Shown here piece by piece: positions 16,482 through 23,432 of a DNA stretch of 64,000 nt. Source of the DNA: Candidatus Gastranaerophilales bacterium. GTDB lineage: Bacteria > Cyanobacteriota > Vampirovibrionia > Gastranaerophilales > Gastranaerophilaceae. The notes below the pieces were generated by a model that did no database searches, had not been told where the DNA came from, and saw only the letters and a list, made by a program, of their open reading frames with translations. Numbering within the stretch: the stretch's first letter is position 1; each line of letters starts with the position of its first letter. The translations under genes were made by a program, and so were the position numbers. The stretch is from assembly GCA_944326675.1 (NCBI GenBank), contig CALVET010000079.1, positions 1-64,000 on the forward strand. Reading direction: 5' to 3'.

Positions 16482-17024
16482 TTAATATTCATATTTATAA
16501 TACATATCTTCGCTGTAGCGTCTGTATTGTTCATATTTTTCGGGGCTCATTAGTCTTAAAAAGCCGTCAATTAAACCGGGATTATCTTTTTTTCTCATTT
16601 CAATTGAATTATTGGACATTCTTTTTGCGTTTCTTCTTGAACTAATTGAAGCAGGAAGTGCTGTCCCTGAAATCATAGCGTTACTTGAAGCTATACCCAG
16701 TTTTCTTATCCTCGTATCTTGAGGACTGAAACGCCAGCATCTTCCGAGAAGTTCAAATTCAAGGTTTCTTAATCTTATGCTGTCATCAAGTTCGGGGTAG
16801 GTTTTTAAAAAGTGTCTTTTTTCCATCATTTCAATTTTTTTTAAATCTTTTTCGGAAAATTCAACGGGGCTCGGTGTTCCTTTTGCGTTTTGAATATCTT
16901 CTTTTGTAATGGTAACTGTTTGCACATGTTCATAACAATAACACGCCAAAGGTACAATCATGGAATGAAGTATGATTGCATAGATAAAGCAATACAGTAT
17001 TTCAAATTTTATGTATTTAAGCAT
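16482..17024 (-). CDS. Exported protein with one lineage-type FGR/RL repeat
   Basis: A 180-residue protein with a hydrophobic N-terminus (about 8-28) acting as signal peptide or anchor; cysteines follow at the likely cleavage region. The central part (about 68-110) reads EKRHFLKTYPELDDSIRLRNLE then LLGRCWRFSPQDTRIRKL, matching a short repeat pattern (E..x(F/L)G+.Y....+.R+.RLE) that I associate with exported proteins of cyanobacteria and Melainabacteria; here it is present as two half-copies. The C-terminal third is rich in Arg, Ser and Tyr. It precedes rpoZ and punA on the same strand. Function unknown; the repeat link is from memory and unverified. Confidence 0.6.
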   Translation of the reverse strand: MLKYIKFEILYCFIYAIILHSMIVPLACYCYEHVQTVTITKEDIQNAKGTPSPVEFSEKDLKKIEMMEKRHFLKTYPELDDSIRLRNLEFELLGRCWRFSPQDTRIRKLGIASSNAMISGTALPASISSRRNAKRMSNNSIEMRKKDNPGLIDGFLRLMSPEKYEQYRRYSEDMYYKYEY

Positions 17025-17198
17025 AAAAAGTTAATCCGTTTCAGTCTAAGATTAAGCTATATATGCTTTTTAAACATCGCTCGTCATTTTTTTAACTGCG
17101 GCTATTATTAAATTTTGTAAAAAACTAATAAGAATTGTAATTTTTATCTAAAGTTTTTTTCTATGATTGTCGTCTTTAATTTTTGTATGCAGTAAGGA

Positions 17199-17792
17199 AT
17201 GAAAATAAGATTTTTGTGGTGCAAGATGCGTAGATTATTTATAGTTTTATATTTAGTGATTAGTGTATTGCTTGGCTTCCAGTCCTCTTTTGCGCTGGAT
17301 TATTCAAGAATTTCAACTAATCCCAAGATAGTGGCTGCGCTAAATTCTCTTGAAGGAATAAACAGGCGTGATGTAATCGCAATTTTATACGGAAGAAATG
17401 CTACAAAAAAGCCAATTAGAGTTATGTTTCGTGATTTAGCTGTTTATGGCTGCCAAGATTGCGAAGCATTGACAATCAGAACGAAAAATAACGGGCTTGT
17501 GATTTATATATCTAACGAACATAGAGGCTCAAGCAAAGAAGGATTAGCTTGTTTAATTGCCCATGAATCACAACATCACACTTATACAAACACAAAAGCT
17601 GAAGAATTGAGAGCTTGGATATCAGAATCACAAGCTTGGAACGAGTTTACAAAAAGAAATAAAAGTTTGTTAACTTCAAATGACCCATTGGCAAAAAGAG
17701 AAAATTATATAGCTAAGCTGAGGGCAAGAAGCGGTGTGCAAGGGGTTCAAAAGTTAATTGCAAATAATCCTGTATATGCGGGTTTAAATTAG
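17199..17792 (+). CDS. Exported HExxH-motif protein, putative metallopeptidase
   Basis: A 197-residue protein with a signal peptide (a basic start then VLYLVISVLLGFQSSFA). The mature part contains AHESQHHTYTNTKAEELRAW: an HExxH zinc-binding motif with His122, Glu123 and His126, and acidic residues 10-20 positions later that could give the third ligand. The cysteine pair CQDC (about 87-90) could form a disulfide. No known peptidase family is recognised; small bacterial zincins of this size include wall and inhibitor-type enzymes. Start choice is unsure: AAGGA abuts the first ATG directly, and the ATG at 17226 gives a cleaner signal peptide. It stands alone, divergent from the 16482-17024 gene. 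Confidence 0.65.
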   Translation: MKIRFLWCKMRRLFIVLYLVISVLLGFQSSFALDYSRISTNPKIVAALNSLEGINRRDVIAILYGRNATKKPIRVMFRDLAVYGCQDCEALTIRTKNNGLVIYISNEHRGSSKEGLACLIAHESQHHTYTNTKAEELRAWISESQAWNEFTKRNKSLLTSNDPLAKRENYIAKLRARSGVQGVQKLIANNPVYAGLN

Positions 17793-17796
17793 AAAT

Positions 17797-17825
17797 TAAA
17801 AAGCCCTATCGAAAACGATAAGGCC
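17797..17825 (-). terminator. Terminator of the 85-residue gene
   Basis: Stem of nine positions with one mismatch around an AAAA loop (17803-17824). In the minus direction it is followed by TTTTTAA. It has no T run in the plus direction, so it does not serve the HExxH gene. Confidence 0.65.
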
Positions 17826-17881
17826 AGTTGTTTTGTTGTTTATGCTTCGAGATTGTGTTGTTAGGTGTTGATAATGCTTTT

Positions 17882-18139
17882 CTACGCAATAGCGTTAAGT
17901 TTTTTTCCTTCTACGTTTAAACCTTTTTCAATGCTTGCTTGTCTTTGCATGAAAGTTTCGTAGAATATCGGAGATTGTTTAATTGTTCCTAAGAAATCAG
18001 TTAAAAAACTTCCTTCGTGTTTAGCGTCCGTAGTGTTGTTTATAACATTAGCACCATAGTTTGAACGAACGCCTGATTTAAAACGAATATTATTATTAAT
18101 TGTATTTTGTACATTTTTTATTTTGCTTACTGTTAACAT
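17882..18139 (-). CDS. Small hypothetical protein (85 residues)
   Basis: A polar, Asn-rich N-terminus with the segment NNNIRFKSGVRSN, a hydrophobic-aromatic middle (SFLTDFLGTI and PIFYETFMQRQ) and a basic C-terminus. No signal peptide, cysteine or metal motif. It has a near-consensus promoter, an RBS-like GAGGTGA and its own terminator, so it is a real and probably well-expressed gene. No family recognised. Confidence 0.65.
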   Translation of the reverse strand: MLTVSKIKNVQNTINNNIRFKSGVRSNYGANVINNTTDAKHEGSFLTDFLGTIKQSPIFYETFMQRQASIEKGLNVEGKKLNAIA

Positions 18140-18207
18140 TTTGGTTTTCTCACCTCTTGTTTTTTCTGTTTTTTAGTGTTTGTTTAACACTTGTTCTTTA
18201 TATTTTT

Positions 18208-18236
18208 ATTATGCACCTAAAAAATATATTTGTCAA
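18208..18236 (-). promoter_or_regulatory. Near-consensus sigma-70 promoter of the 85-residue gene
   Basis: On the minus strand TTGACA (18231-18236) and CATAAT (18208-18213) are spaced by exactly 17 bases. This is the best-matching vegetative promoter in this part of the window. It implies a 5' leader of about 60 bases containing a short GTGTT/AACAC stem. Confidence 0.8.
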
Positions 18237-18296
18237 CCCCTCTTTATAAATATTTTATTTTAAGCTATTACTGGATTTCAGGCATATATTTATAAA

Positions 18297-18481
18297 AAAA
18301 ATTAATAACTGTCAAAAGTACACTTATTAATTTCTTATTAAAATTTTGGAGGATTTTATAAAAAATTACCCATGTGTGTAATTGTAATAACCACAAAAAT
18401 ATTATTATATATAATTAATCTTTTTCATACTTCCAGCTATTCTTAATTCCAGACAGTTTGGGGCGCAAGCCCCTTTTTTTT
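18297..18481 (+). ncRNA. Candidate structured small RNA in the 365-base gene-free stretch
   Basis: Between 18140 and 18504 no convincing gene is seen. The plus strand ends in a textbook terminator (18460-18481) although no gene lies upstream in that direction. Before it are two inverted repeats: AAATTAATAA (18299-18308) / TTATTAATTT (18324-18333), perfect over 10 bp, and AATTAC / GTAATT (about 18364-18383). A GGAGG (18348-18352) lies between, followed 19 bases later by a 24-codon hydrophobic ORF (ATG at 18372), a distance too long for normal initiation. Weak promoter candidates are TTACTG (18268) with TATAAA (18291). I infer an independent small RNA; the 5' end is not fixed and the first repeat could instead be an operator. 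Confidence 0.4.
18460..18481 (+). terminator. Strong plus-strand terminator with GCAA tetraloop
   Basis: GGGGC-GCAA-GCCCC followed by eight T residues. It is plus-strand only: in the other direction the hairpin is followed by AAACTG. Confidence 0.9.
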
Positions 18482-18490
18482 ATTTTATTT

Positions 18491-18518
18491 TTAAAAAATC
18501 ATTCTTAATGGGAATGAT
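18491..18518 (-). terminator. Terminator overlapping the stop of the 18505-19290 gene
   Basis: Stem ATCATTC (18498-18504) / GAATGAT (18512-18518) with the stop codon in the loop; six T residues follow in the minus direction. Confidence 0.75.
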
Positions 18519-19290
18519 CTTTGTTATAGTAGGTTTTTTCTCCTGATTCAGCACCAATAAAACAATATATAAACGGCAGAAGTCTTCCGAGGGGTAGTTT
18601 TGAAAAAATTCCGTCTTTAAAAGAGGCTAAAACCGGTATTATATCGTCAATATGAACAAGTAAGTCCTTGGGTTTTATTGTTTTTTTGGTTTGGTGTTCT
18701 TTATCAACAAAATTTGAATTAATTGTATTAGATACACTTAAGCTGATACCTAGACCTGCGACTAATCCAACCAGTATGGTCATGTTTTTTAGAAATTTAT
18801 TATTGTTAATTGTTTTAAATACACTTAATGATTTTTGGTTTGACAGCTTCTCAATTCCGTATTCCGTTAATTTTGCCAGTGCTGCAGGTATTACAACGTT
18901 ATTTACGGTGAATATTCCTTGTTTTATTTTTTCTTTTTCGTTTCTTTTATCTTTGTCTGTTGATTTGGCGGCTATAATACTTCCAATTACGGCACCTGCA
19001 GATTGAGATACCATTGCAAAGTAGCCTTTTAAGCCTTCATAATCGATGTCTGTAAAATTATATATATTTTTAAAAGTCTTTTTGAGGTCATTTTTTACAA
19101 ATATATCTTTAGGAACTGTTCCTTTTTTGTTTATCGCTAAAGCAATTCCAAATCCTGCCATTGTTCCTAAAATTGAACCTATAAGAGCTCTCTTTTGCGT
19201 TTTTTTATCGCGCACAATTACTCTATTTCTTTCGTTTATGGCATAGTTAAAATTTTTATAAAGTTCGTTTTGTGAATTATTTATGTTCAT
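18505..19290 (-). CDS. Multi-pass membrane protein, paralogue B of a tandem pair
   Basis: A 261-residue protein with about four hydrophobic segments (near 36-52, 92-108, 165-188 and a weaker one near 235-250), the first two glycine- and alanine-rich. It shares its whole length with the upstream neighbour (19340-20116). The common landmarks are DIFVKND.KKT, the DYEGL.GY block, NNV.IPAALAK, and the C-terminal block DLLVHIDDIIPVLAS followed by a Pro-containing segment and GAESGEKTYY. Charged residues are kept inside the C-terminal block, which suggests a functional site. The DNA ends in a histidine-rich tail (DHSH). No family is recognised. No strong RBS; it may be translated from the paralogue's transcript. 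Confidence 0.75.
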   Translation of the reverse strand: MNINNSQNELYKNFNYAINERNRVIVRDKKTQKRALIGSILGTMAGFGIALAINKKGTVPKDIFVKNDLKKTFKNIYNFTDIDYEGLKGYFAMVSQSAGAVIGSIIAAKSTDKDKRNEKEKIKQGIFTVNNVVIPAALAKLTEYGIEKLSNQKSLSVFKTINNNKFLKNMTILVGLVAGLGISLSVSNTINSNFVDKEHQTKKTIKPKDLLVHIDDIIPVLASFKDGIFSKLPLGRLLPFIYCFIGAESGEKTYYNKDHSH

Positions 19291-19339
19291 TTTGTAAACC
19301 CAAATTGAATAAAACGCTTAATTGAAAAAAATTGCCTCT

Positions 19340-20116
19340 TTATTCGTATGTATAATAATTTTTTTCTCCTATTTCAGAGCCCAAAAGAAAATATATTAAA
19401 GGCATACATCTATCAAGGGGGAGCCCTTTAAATATACTGTCTTTAGAAGATGCCAATATCGGCACAATATCGTCAACATGGACTAAAAAGTCTGTCGGAT
19501 TTATTGTTTTTTTGCGTTTGTCATCAGGTTCGATTATTTTAGTATTTATATAATTAGAAATATTAAGACTCCCCAAAAGTCCTACCATTAAGCCTGATAC
19601 GACTGCAATATTTTTTAAGAGTTTGTTTTTGCTTATATTTTTCAATAGCTCTGATTTGTTGGTTATTGAGTTTTTTGATAACATGTATTCAACTGCTTTT
19701 GCGCATGCTGTTGGAATTGCAACATTATTCATTACAAAAACGGCTTCTTTTACTTTTTCAATTCTGCTTTCCTTGTGTTTATCTTGCCATGAACCTGCAA
19801 TTAGGCTTCCAAAGCTTGCGCCTGCCGCTTGTAAAATCATATATATGTAGCCCATGAATCCTTCATAGTCAAGTTTTGTAAATTTAAGAAGGTTCTTGGC
19901 GGTTTTTTTAATGTCATTTTTAATAAAAATGTCTTTAACGGGTTCTTTTTTTCGTGCAAGTGCAATGCTTAAGCCTAGGCCTATTGTTGTGCCTACTGCG
20001 CTTCCAATCAAACTTGCTTTTTTAGTTTTTTGTTCTTTTACGATTGTAAGATATGCTTGTTTTTCAGGAAATGCGAATGACTTATATAATTTTTTTTGAG
20101 ATTCCGATATTTTCAT
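19340..20116 (-). CDS. Multi-pass membrane protein, paralogue A of a tandem pair
   Basis: Homologue of the gene downstream. From Met at 20116 it is 258 residues; the reading frame is open to a TTG at 20134, but alignment with the paralogue (MNINNSQNELYKNF against MKISESQKKLYKSF) favours the ATG at 20116. Neither candidate has a good RBS. Glycine-rich spans near 36-54 and 88-105, another near 165-185, then the shared block DFLVHVDDIVPILASSKDS and GSEIGEKNYY. The middle Lys/Glu-rich loop differs most between the two copies. Nothing in the sequence names a function; transport, pore or channel roles are possible. The gap of 49 bases suggests one operon. Confidence 0.75.
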   Translation of the reverse strand: MKISESQKKLYKSFAFPEKQAYLTIVKEQKTKKASLIGSAVGTTIGLGLSIALARKKEPVKDIFIKNDIKKTAKNLLKFTKLDYEGFMGYIYMILQAAGASFGSLIAGSWQDKHKESRIEKVKEAVFVMNNVAIPTACAKAVEYMLSKNSITNKSELLKNISKNKLLKNIAVVSGLMVGLLGSLNISNYINTKIIEPDDKRKKTINPTDFLVHVDDIVPILASSKDSIFKGLPLDRCMPLIYFLLGSEIGEKNYYTYE

Positions 20117-20262
20117 CATAGGCATATAATACAAAACTGCTCAAAATTAAACATTGCTTTTAAAAATTTTATTTTACATTCTGTTATAAATAATTGTAGT
20201 TATTACATATTTAATGTAGTCTTTTAATGAGTATTAGATTATTTTTTTAAGGTAATTTTTTT

Positions 20263-21330
20263 ATGTACGATAACGAGTTTTTTGTAGTAGACATGGCGTC
20301 TTGTTCTTCCACAGGCGAGATTATAAACAGCTTGTCATTAGCTCTTGAAACATTGAACCATTCAGGTAAAAAGATTGTTTTAAAGTTAAATGACAGTCAG
20401 CTTAATCAATCTCAATTGTTAAGTATTCAATCTTTAGTTACAAGCTACGGTTGTATATTAGACACAATTGAAACGCTTAACGAACAGACTGCACAAGTTG
20501 CACAAAACATGAATATTTTAGTTCAAAAGCCGATTGAAAAAAGGGTAGAAGATAAATATCCTTCTGATGAAAATCAGGAATTTCAATCTTTTTCCATGAA
20601 TACTCCGTCCGATAATTCAATAGCGCTGAAGGATGTAAACGGATTGCATTTTGAAGCGGATTTGGATGAAATTCAAAGACAGCAAGATTCTATTAATATT
20701 AATTCTGATTTGGTAAAAGCGGGAATTAATCCTCAAGGAAGTTTTAGTCAAGTTGAACAGCAGGCTGAGGCAAAATATCCTTCTGTTGAAGAAATACAAA
20801 GTGTTTCTGATGAATTTACGAAACCTATAACATCAGATATTGATGATGTTGGAAATTTGGAAAAAAATTCAATCGGTGTATATAAAAAAGCCTATGATGA
20901 AAACTCATTTGCGGATGATACTTGGGAAGAAGTAGATTTTTACGAAACTCCGACAAATGACCCTGTTGTGTCTGATTCAAAAAATACTACATATATCAAT
21001 CAAACCCTTCGTTCAGGACAAATTCTTGAATCAGACGGAAATGTTGTTATCATTGGTGATTGCCATCCGGGAAGTGAGATAAGAGCTGTCGGTGATATCA
21101 CTGTTTGGGGTGTGTTATCGGGAATTGCTCATGCAGGTTGCAAGGGTAATTTGAATGCAAGAGTCAGAGCTTTGAAATTAAATGCTGTCCAATTGAGAAT
21201 AGGCAACTGTTACTCAAGACGTCCCGATGGAACAAATATTCCATATATTATAAGATCGTCAATTTTTACTCCCGAAGAAGCAAGGGTTGTAGATGGCGAA
21301 ATAATGTTGTTTAAGATTAATCAAAATTAA
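20263..21330 (+). CDS. minC: Septum site-determining protein MinC
   Basis: Inhibitor of FtsZ ring assembly, brought to the membrane by MinD so that division happens at midcell. At 355 residues it is longer than E. coli MinC (231). The N-terminal FtsZ-binding domain is about 1-95. A long acidic, low-complexity linker (about 95-245) accounts for the extra length. The C-terminal beta-helix domain (about 248-350) has the hallmark RSGQILESDGNVVIIGDC, SEIRAVGDITVWGVLSG and AHAGCKGN, and an RIGNCYSRRP end. First gene of minC-minD-minE; an AAGG-type RBS precedes it. The linker is the unusual feature. Confidence 0.95.
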   Translation: MYDNEFFVVDMASCSSTGEIINSLSLALETLNHSGKKIVLKLNDSQLNQSQLLSIQSLVTSYGCILDTIETLNEQTAQVAQNMNILVQKPIEKRVEDKYPSDENQEFQSFSMNTPSDNSIALKDVNGLHFEADLDEIQRQQDSININSDLVKAGINPQGSFSQVEQQAEAKYPSVEEIQSVSDEFTKPITSDIDDVGNLEKNSIGVYKKAYDENSFADDTWEEVDFYETPTNDPVVSDSKNTTYINQTLRSGQILESDGNVVIIGDCHPGSEIRAVGDITVWGVLSGIAHAGCKGNLNARVRALKLNAVQLRIGNCYSRRPDGTNIPYIIRSSIFTPEEARVVDGEIMLFKINQN

Positions 21331-21342
21331 AGGAGCATATAA

Positions 21343-22155
21343 ATGGCAGGTTCTGTTATTGTTATTACATCTGGAAAAGGCGGTGTGGGAAAGACTACTA
21401 CATCTGCTAATATTGGCACCGCTCTCGCGCATATGGGCAATAAGGTTGTTTTAATTGATACTGATATAGGATTAAGAAACCTTGATTTATTGCTTGGTTT
21501 GGAAAATAGAATTGTTTATACAATAGTTGACGTTGTTGAAGAACGTTGCAAATTAAAACAAGCGCTTGTAAAAGATAAGAAAAATCCTAACCTTTGTTTA
21601 TTGGCTGCAGCTCAAACGCGTGACAAGTCTGCTGTAGATGCCGAACAATTAAAAGATATTTGTGAACAATTAAAACAAGATTTTGATTATGTACTTGTTG
21701 ATTGTCCTGCAGGTATTGAGCAAGGTTTCCAAAATGCTGTGGCAGGAGCTAATGAGGCAATTGTTGTAACAACTCCTGAGATGAGCGCAATTCGTGATGC
21801 CGACAGAATTATCGGTTTATTGGAATCAAAAGAAGGGGTTGAAAAATACAGATTGCTTGTAAACCGCGTAAGACCTAAATTGATTAAATCTAACGACATG
21901 ATGGGAGTAGATGATGTTGTTGAAATTTTATCTTGTGATTTAATCGGTGTTATCCCTGAAGATACAAATATTATCACATCAACAAATAAAGGTGAGCCTG
22001 TTGTAAATGATGAAAAATCATTGGCAGGAAGAGCTTACATGAATGTTGCAAGGAGAATTATGGGCGAAGATGTACCTTTATTGGATATTGATGAACCTAC
22101 TACATTAATTGACAAAATCAAGAAATTCTTTGCAACCAAGAAAGCGCAGGGCTAA
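21343..22155 (+). CDS. minD: Septum site-determining ATPase MinD
   Basis: Membrane-cycling ParA/MinD-type ATPase that recruits MinC and is released by MinE. The 270 residues have the deviant Walker A GKGGVGKT (11-18), switch I IDTDIGLRNLD, DCPAGIEQG (Walker B region), TTPEMSAIRDADR and a C-terminal amphipathic membrane-targeting helix LIDKIKKFFA (about 255-264). RBS AAGGAGC. It lies 12 bases after minC and 1 base before minE, so the three are one operon. No feature suggests an orphan ParA. Confidence 0.98.
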   Translation: MAGSVIVITSGKGGVGKTTTSANIGTALAHMGNKVVLIDTDIGLRNLDLLLGLENRIVYTIVDVVEERCKLKQALVKDKKNPNLCLLAAAQTRDKSAVDAEQLKDICEQLKQDFDYVLVDCPAGIEQGFQNAVAGANEAIVVTTPEMSAIRDADRIIGLLESKEGVEKYRLLVNRVRPKLIKSNDMMGVDDVVEILSCDLIGVIPEDTNIITSTNKGEPVVNDEKSLAGRAYMNVARRIMGEDVPLLDIDEPTTLIDKIKKFFATKKAQG

Positions 22156-22156
22156 A

Positions 22157-22669
22157 ATGAAGGATATTTTTTCAGATTTATATGATAAAGTTTTGAGCTT
22201 TTTTACATCTCAAACCGCAGATGAGACTAAAGTTGTTGCAAAAAGCAGGCTAAAAACTGTATTAATGCAAGATAGAGTCGGCTTTTCGGAACGCGCTATG
22301 CAGATGTTAAAGGATGATATGCTTGATTCAATTTCAAGATATTTGGAAATTGATGTTGATTCATTTGACTTAAGTATTGATGCAGGTGAAAATACTACAA
22401 TTTTAAATTTAAGTATTCCTGTTCTGAGAACAAAAACAGACGAAGAAATTGACGAAGCAATCGCAATTGCCCAAAATAAAAATATTGAAAAAACAAATGA
22501 AATTGTAGGCGAATTAAAAGAGCTCGTTAAAGAAAAAGCTCAAGAGCTTGCTGAGCAAATTTCAGAACAAGAAGAAAATGAAGACATAACTCAAGAAAAT
22601 AAAGAAGAAGAAAAAGAAGATTCTGTTAAAGTTGAAAACAAAGAAAAAGTTAAGAAAAAAGCTGATTAA
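22157..22669 (+). CDS. minE: Cell division topological specificity factor MinE, with long acidic tail
   Basis: Stimulates MinD ATPase and keeps the MinCD inhibitor away from midcell. The start at 22157 (MKDIFSDLYDKVLSFF) gives the expected amphipathic N-terminal membrane helix; an in-frame upstream ATG at 22109 would add 16 basic residues inside minD and is rejected. The anti-MinCD region AKSRLKTVLMQDR (about 30-42) is followed by the dimerisation domain (about 45-85, with RYLEIDVDSFDLSID). MinE is usually about 85-110 residues; here it is 170 because of a Glu/Lys-rich tail (about 105-170) that may form coiled coil. Stop-start spacing with minD is one base. Confidence 0.93.
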   Translation: MKDIFSDLYDKVLSFFTSQTADETKVVAKSRLKTVLMQDRVGFSERAMQMLKDDMLDSISRYLEIDVDSFDLSIDAGENTTILNLSIPVLRTKTDEEIDEAIAIAQNKNIEKTNEIVGELKELVKEKAQELAEQISEQEENEDITQENKEEEKEDSVKVENKEKVKKKAD

Positions 22670-22756
22670 TTACAATATTTAAACCATGGCTTGAAATTTC
22701 ATTGTGTTTTAAATATTATTAAACTTAGCTCATCACAATAATAAAAGGAGAAACCA

Positions 22757-23251
22757 ATGCAGGTTATATTAAAAAAAGATGTTCAAAATATAGGTGAAGT
22801 AGGCGATTTAGTAAATGTTAAAGACGGCTACGCAAGAAATTATTTAATTCCTAACTCATTAGCTGAAGTTGCAACAAAAGGTGCATTAGCACAAAGAGAA
22901 AGAAATATTGCAAGAATTAAAGCTAAAGCTGAAAAATTACATCAAGAAGCACTTAGCGCTAAAGAAGAAATTGAAAAAATCGGTGTAATTTCTTTGAGTG
23001 CTAAAGCAGGTGAATCAGGCAAATTGTTTGGTACAATTACTACTAAAAAATTGGCTGAAGAACTTTTGGCAAAATGCGGAATGGAAATTGACAAAAAATC
23101 TATCATTCTTGATAATCCGATAAATCATATCGGTAATTTTGTTATGACAATTAAACTTTCTTCTAAAGTTAAAGCGCAGTTAAATGTTGAAGTAACTGCT
23201 TCAGAAACAATTAAAGAAGTTTTTGAAGAACCTGAACAAGAAGAAGCTTAA
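22757..23251 (+). CDS. rplI: Ribosomal protein bL9
   Basis: Large-subunit protein that binds 23S rRNA and reaches from the L1 side. The 164 residues begin with the conserved MQVILKKDVQNIGEVGDLVNVKDGYARN N-terminal domain, given here only as a description of the match, then the long connecting helix (about 42-76) and the C-terminal domain (about 77-150). It is about 15 residues longer than E. coli L9 because of an acidic tail. The RBS AAAAGGAGA is strong. It lies 87 bases after minE, probably on the same transcript, and ends in a clear terminator. Confidence 0.97.
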   Translation: MQVILKKDVQNIGEVGDLVNVKDGYARNYLIPNSLAEVATKGALAQRERNIARIKAKAEKLHQEALSAKEEIEKIGVISLSAKAGESGKLFGTITTKKLAEELLAKCGMEIDKKSIILDNPINHIGNFVMTIKLSSKVKAQLNVEVTASETIKEVFEEPEQEEA

Positions 23252-23280
23252 TAGTGATTATATAAATAGTTTTAAAAAAT

Positions 23281-23308
23281 GACCCTCCTGTAACGAGGGT
23301 CTTTTTTA
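23281..23308 (+). terminator. Terminator of minCDE-rplI
   Basis: Perfect 7-bp GC-rich stem GACCCTC (23281-23287) / GAGGGTC (23295-23301) followed by TTTTTT. Confidence 0.92.
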
Positions 23309-23362
23309 TTAAGAAATGTAAAATGAAATAAACAAATTGTTAGCCGCTTTTAAATCGTGGAA

Positions 23363-23378
23363 TTATCTATGTAGATAA
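23363..23378. promoter_or_regulatory. Perfect palindrome upstream of the flagellin-architecture gene
   Basis: TTATCTA-TG-TAGATAA, arms perfect over 7 bp, about 55 bases before the start at 23433. The right arm overlaps GTAGATAA, which resembles a sigma-28 -10 element (GCCGATAA) at 6 of 8 positions, with TAAATCGT 12 bases upstream as a weak -35. Either an operator or promoter element; not proven. Confidence 0.35.
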
Positions 23379-23432
23379 GGTAATAAACAAATATATAAAA
23401 TCTGCAAGTAGTTTAAAGCAAAGGTGGTAAAA

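Noticed and set aside
18372-18446. 24-codon hydrophobic ORF as a type I toxin gene
   Set aside because: GGAGG is 19 bases from the ATG, the peptide has no tail typical of known toxins, and no antisense antitoxin promoter was seen. Kept only as a note within the small RNA candidate.
22109-22156. N-terminal extension of MinE from an ATG inside minD
   Set aside because: The extra 16 basic residues come from minD coding sequence; MinE homology starts at MKDIFSDL (22157), one base after the minD stop.
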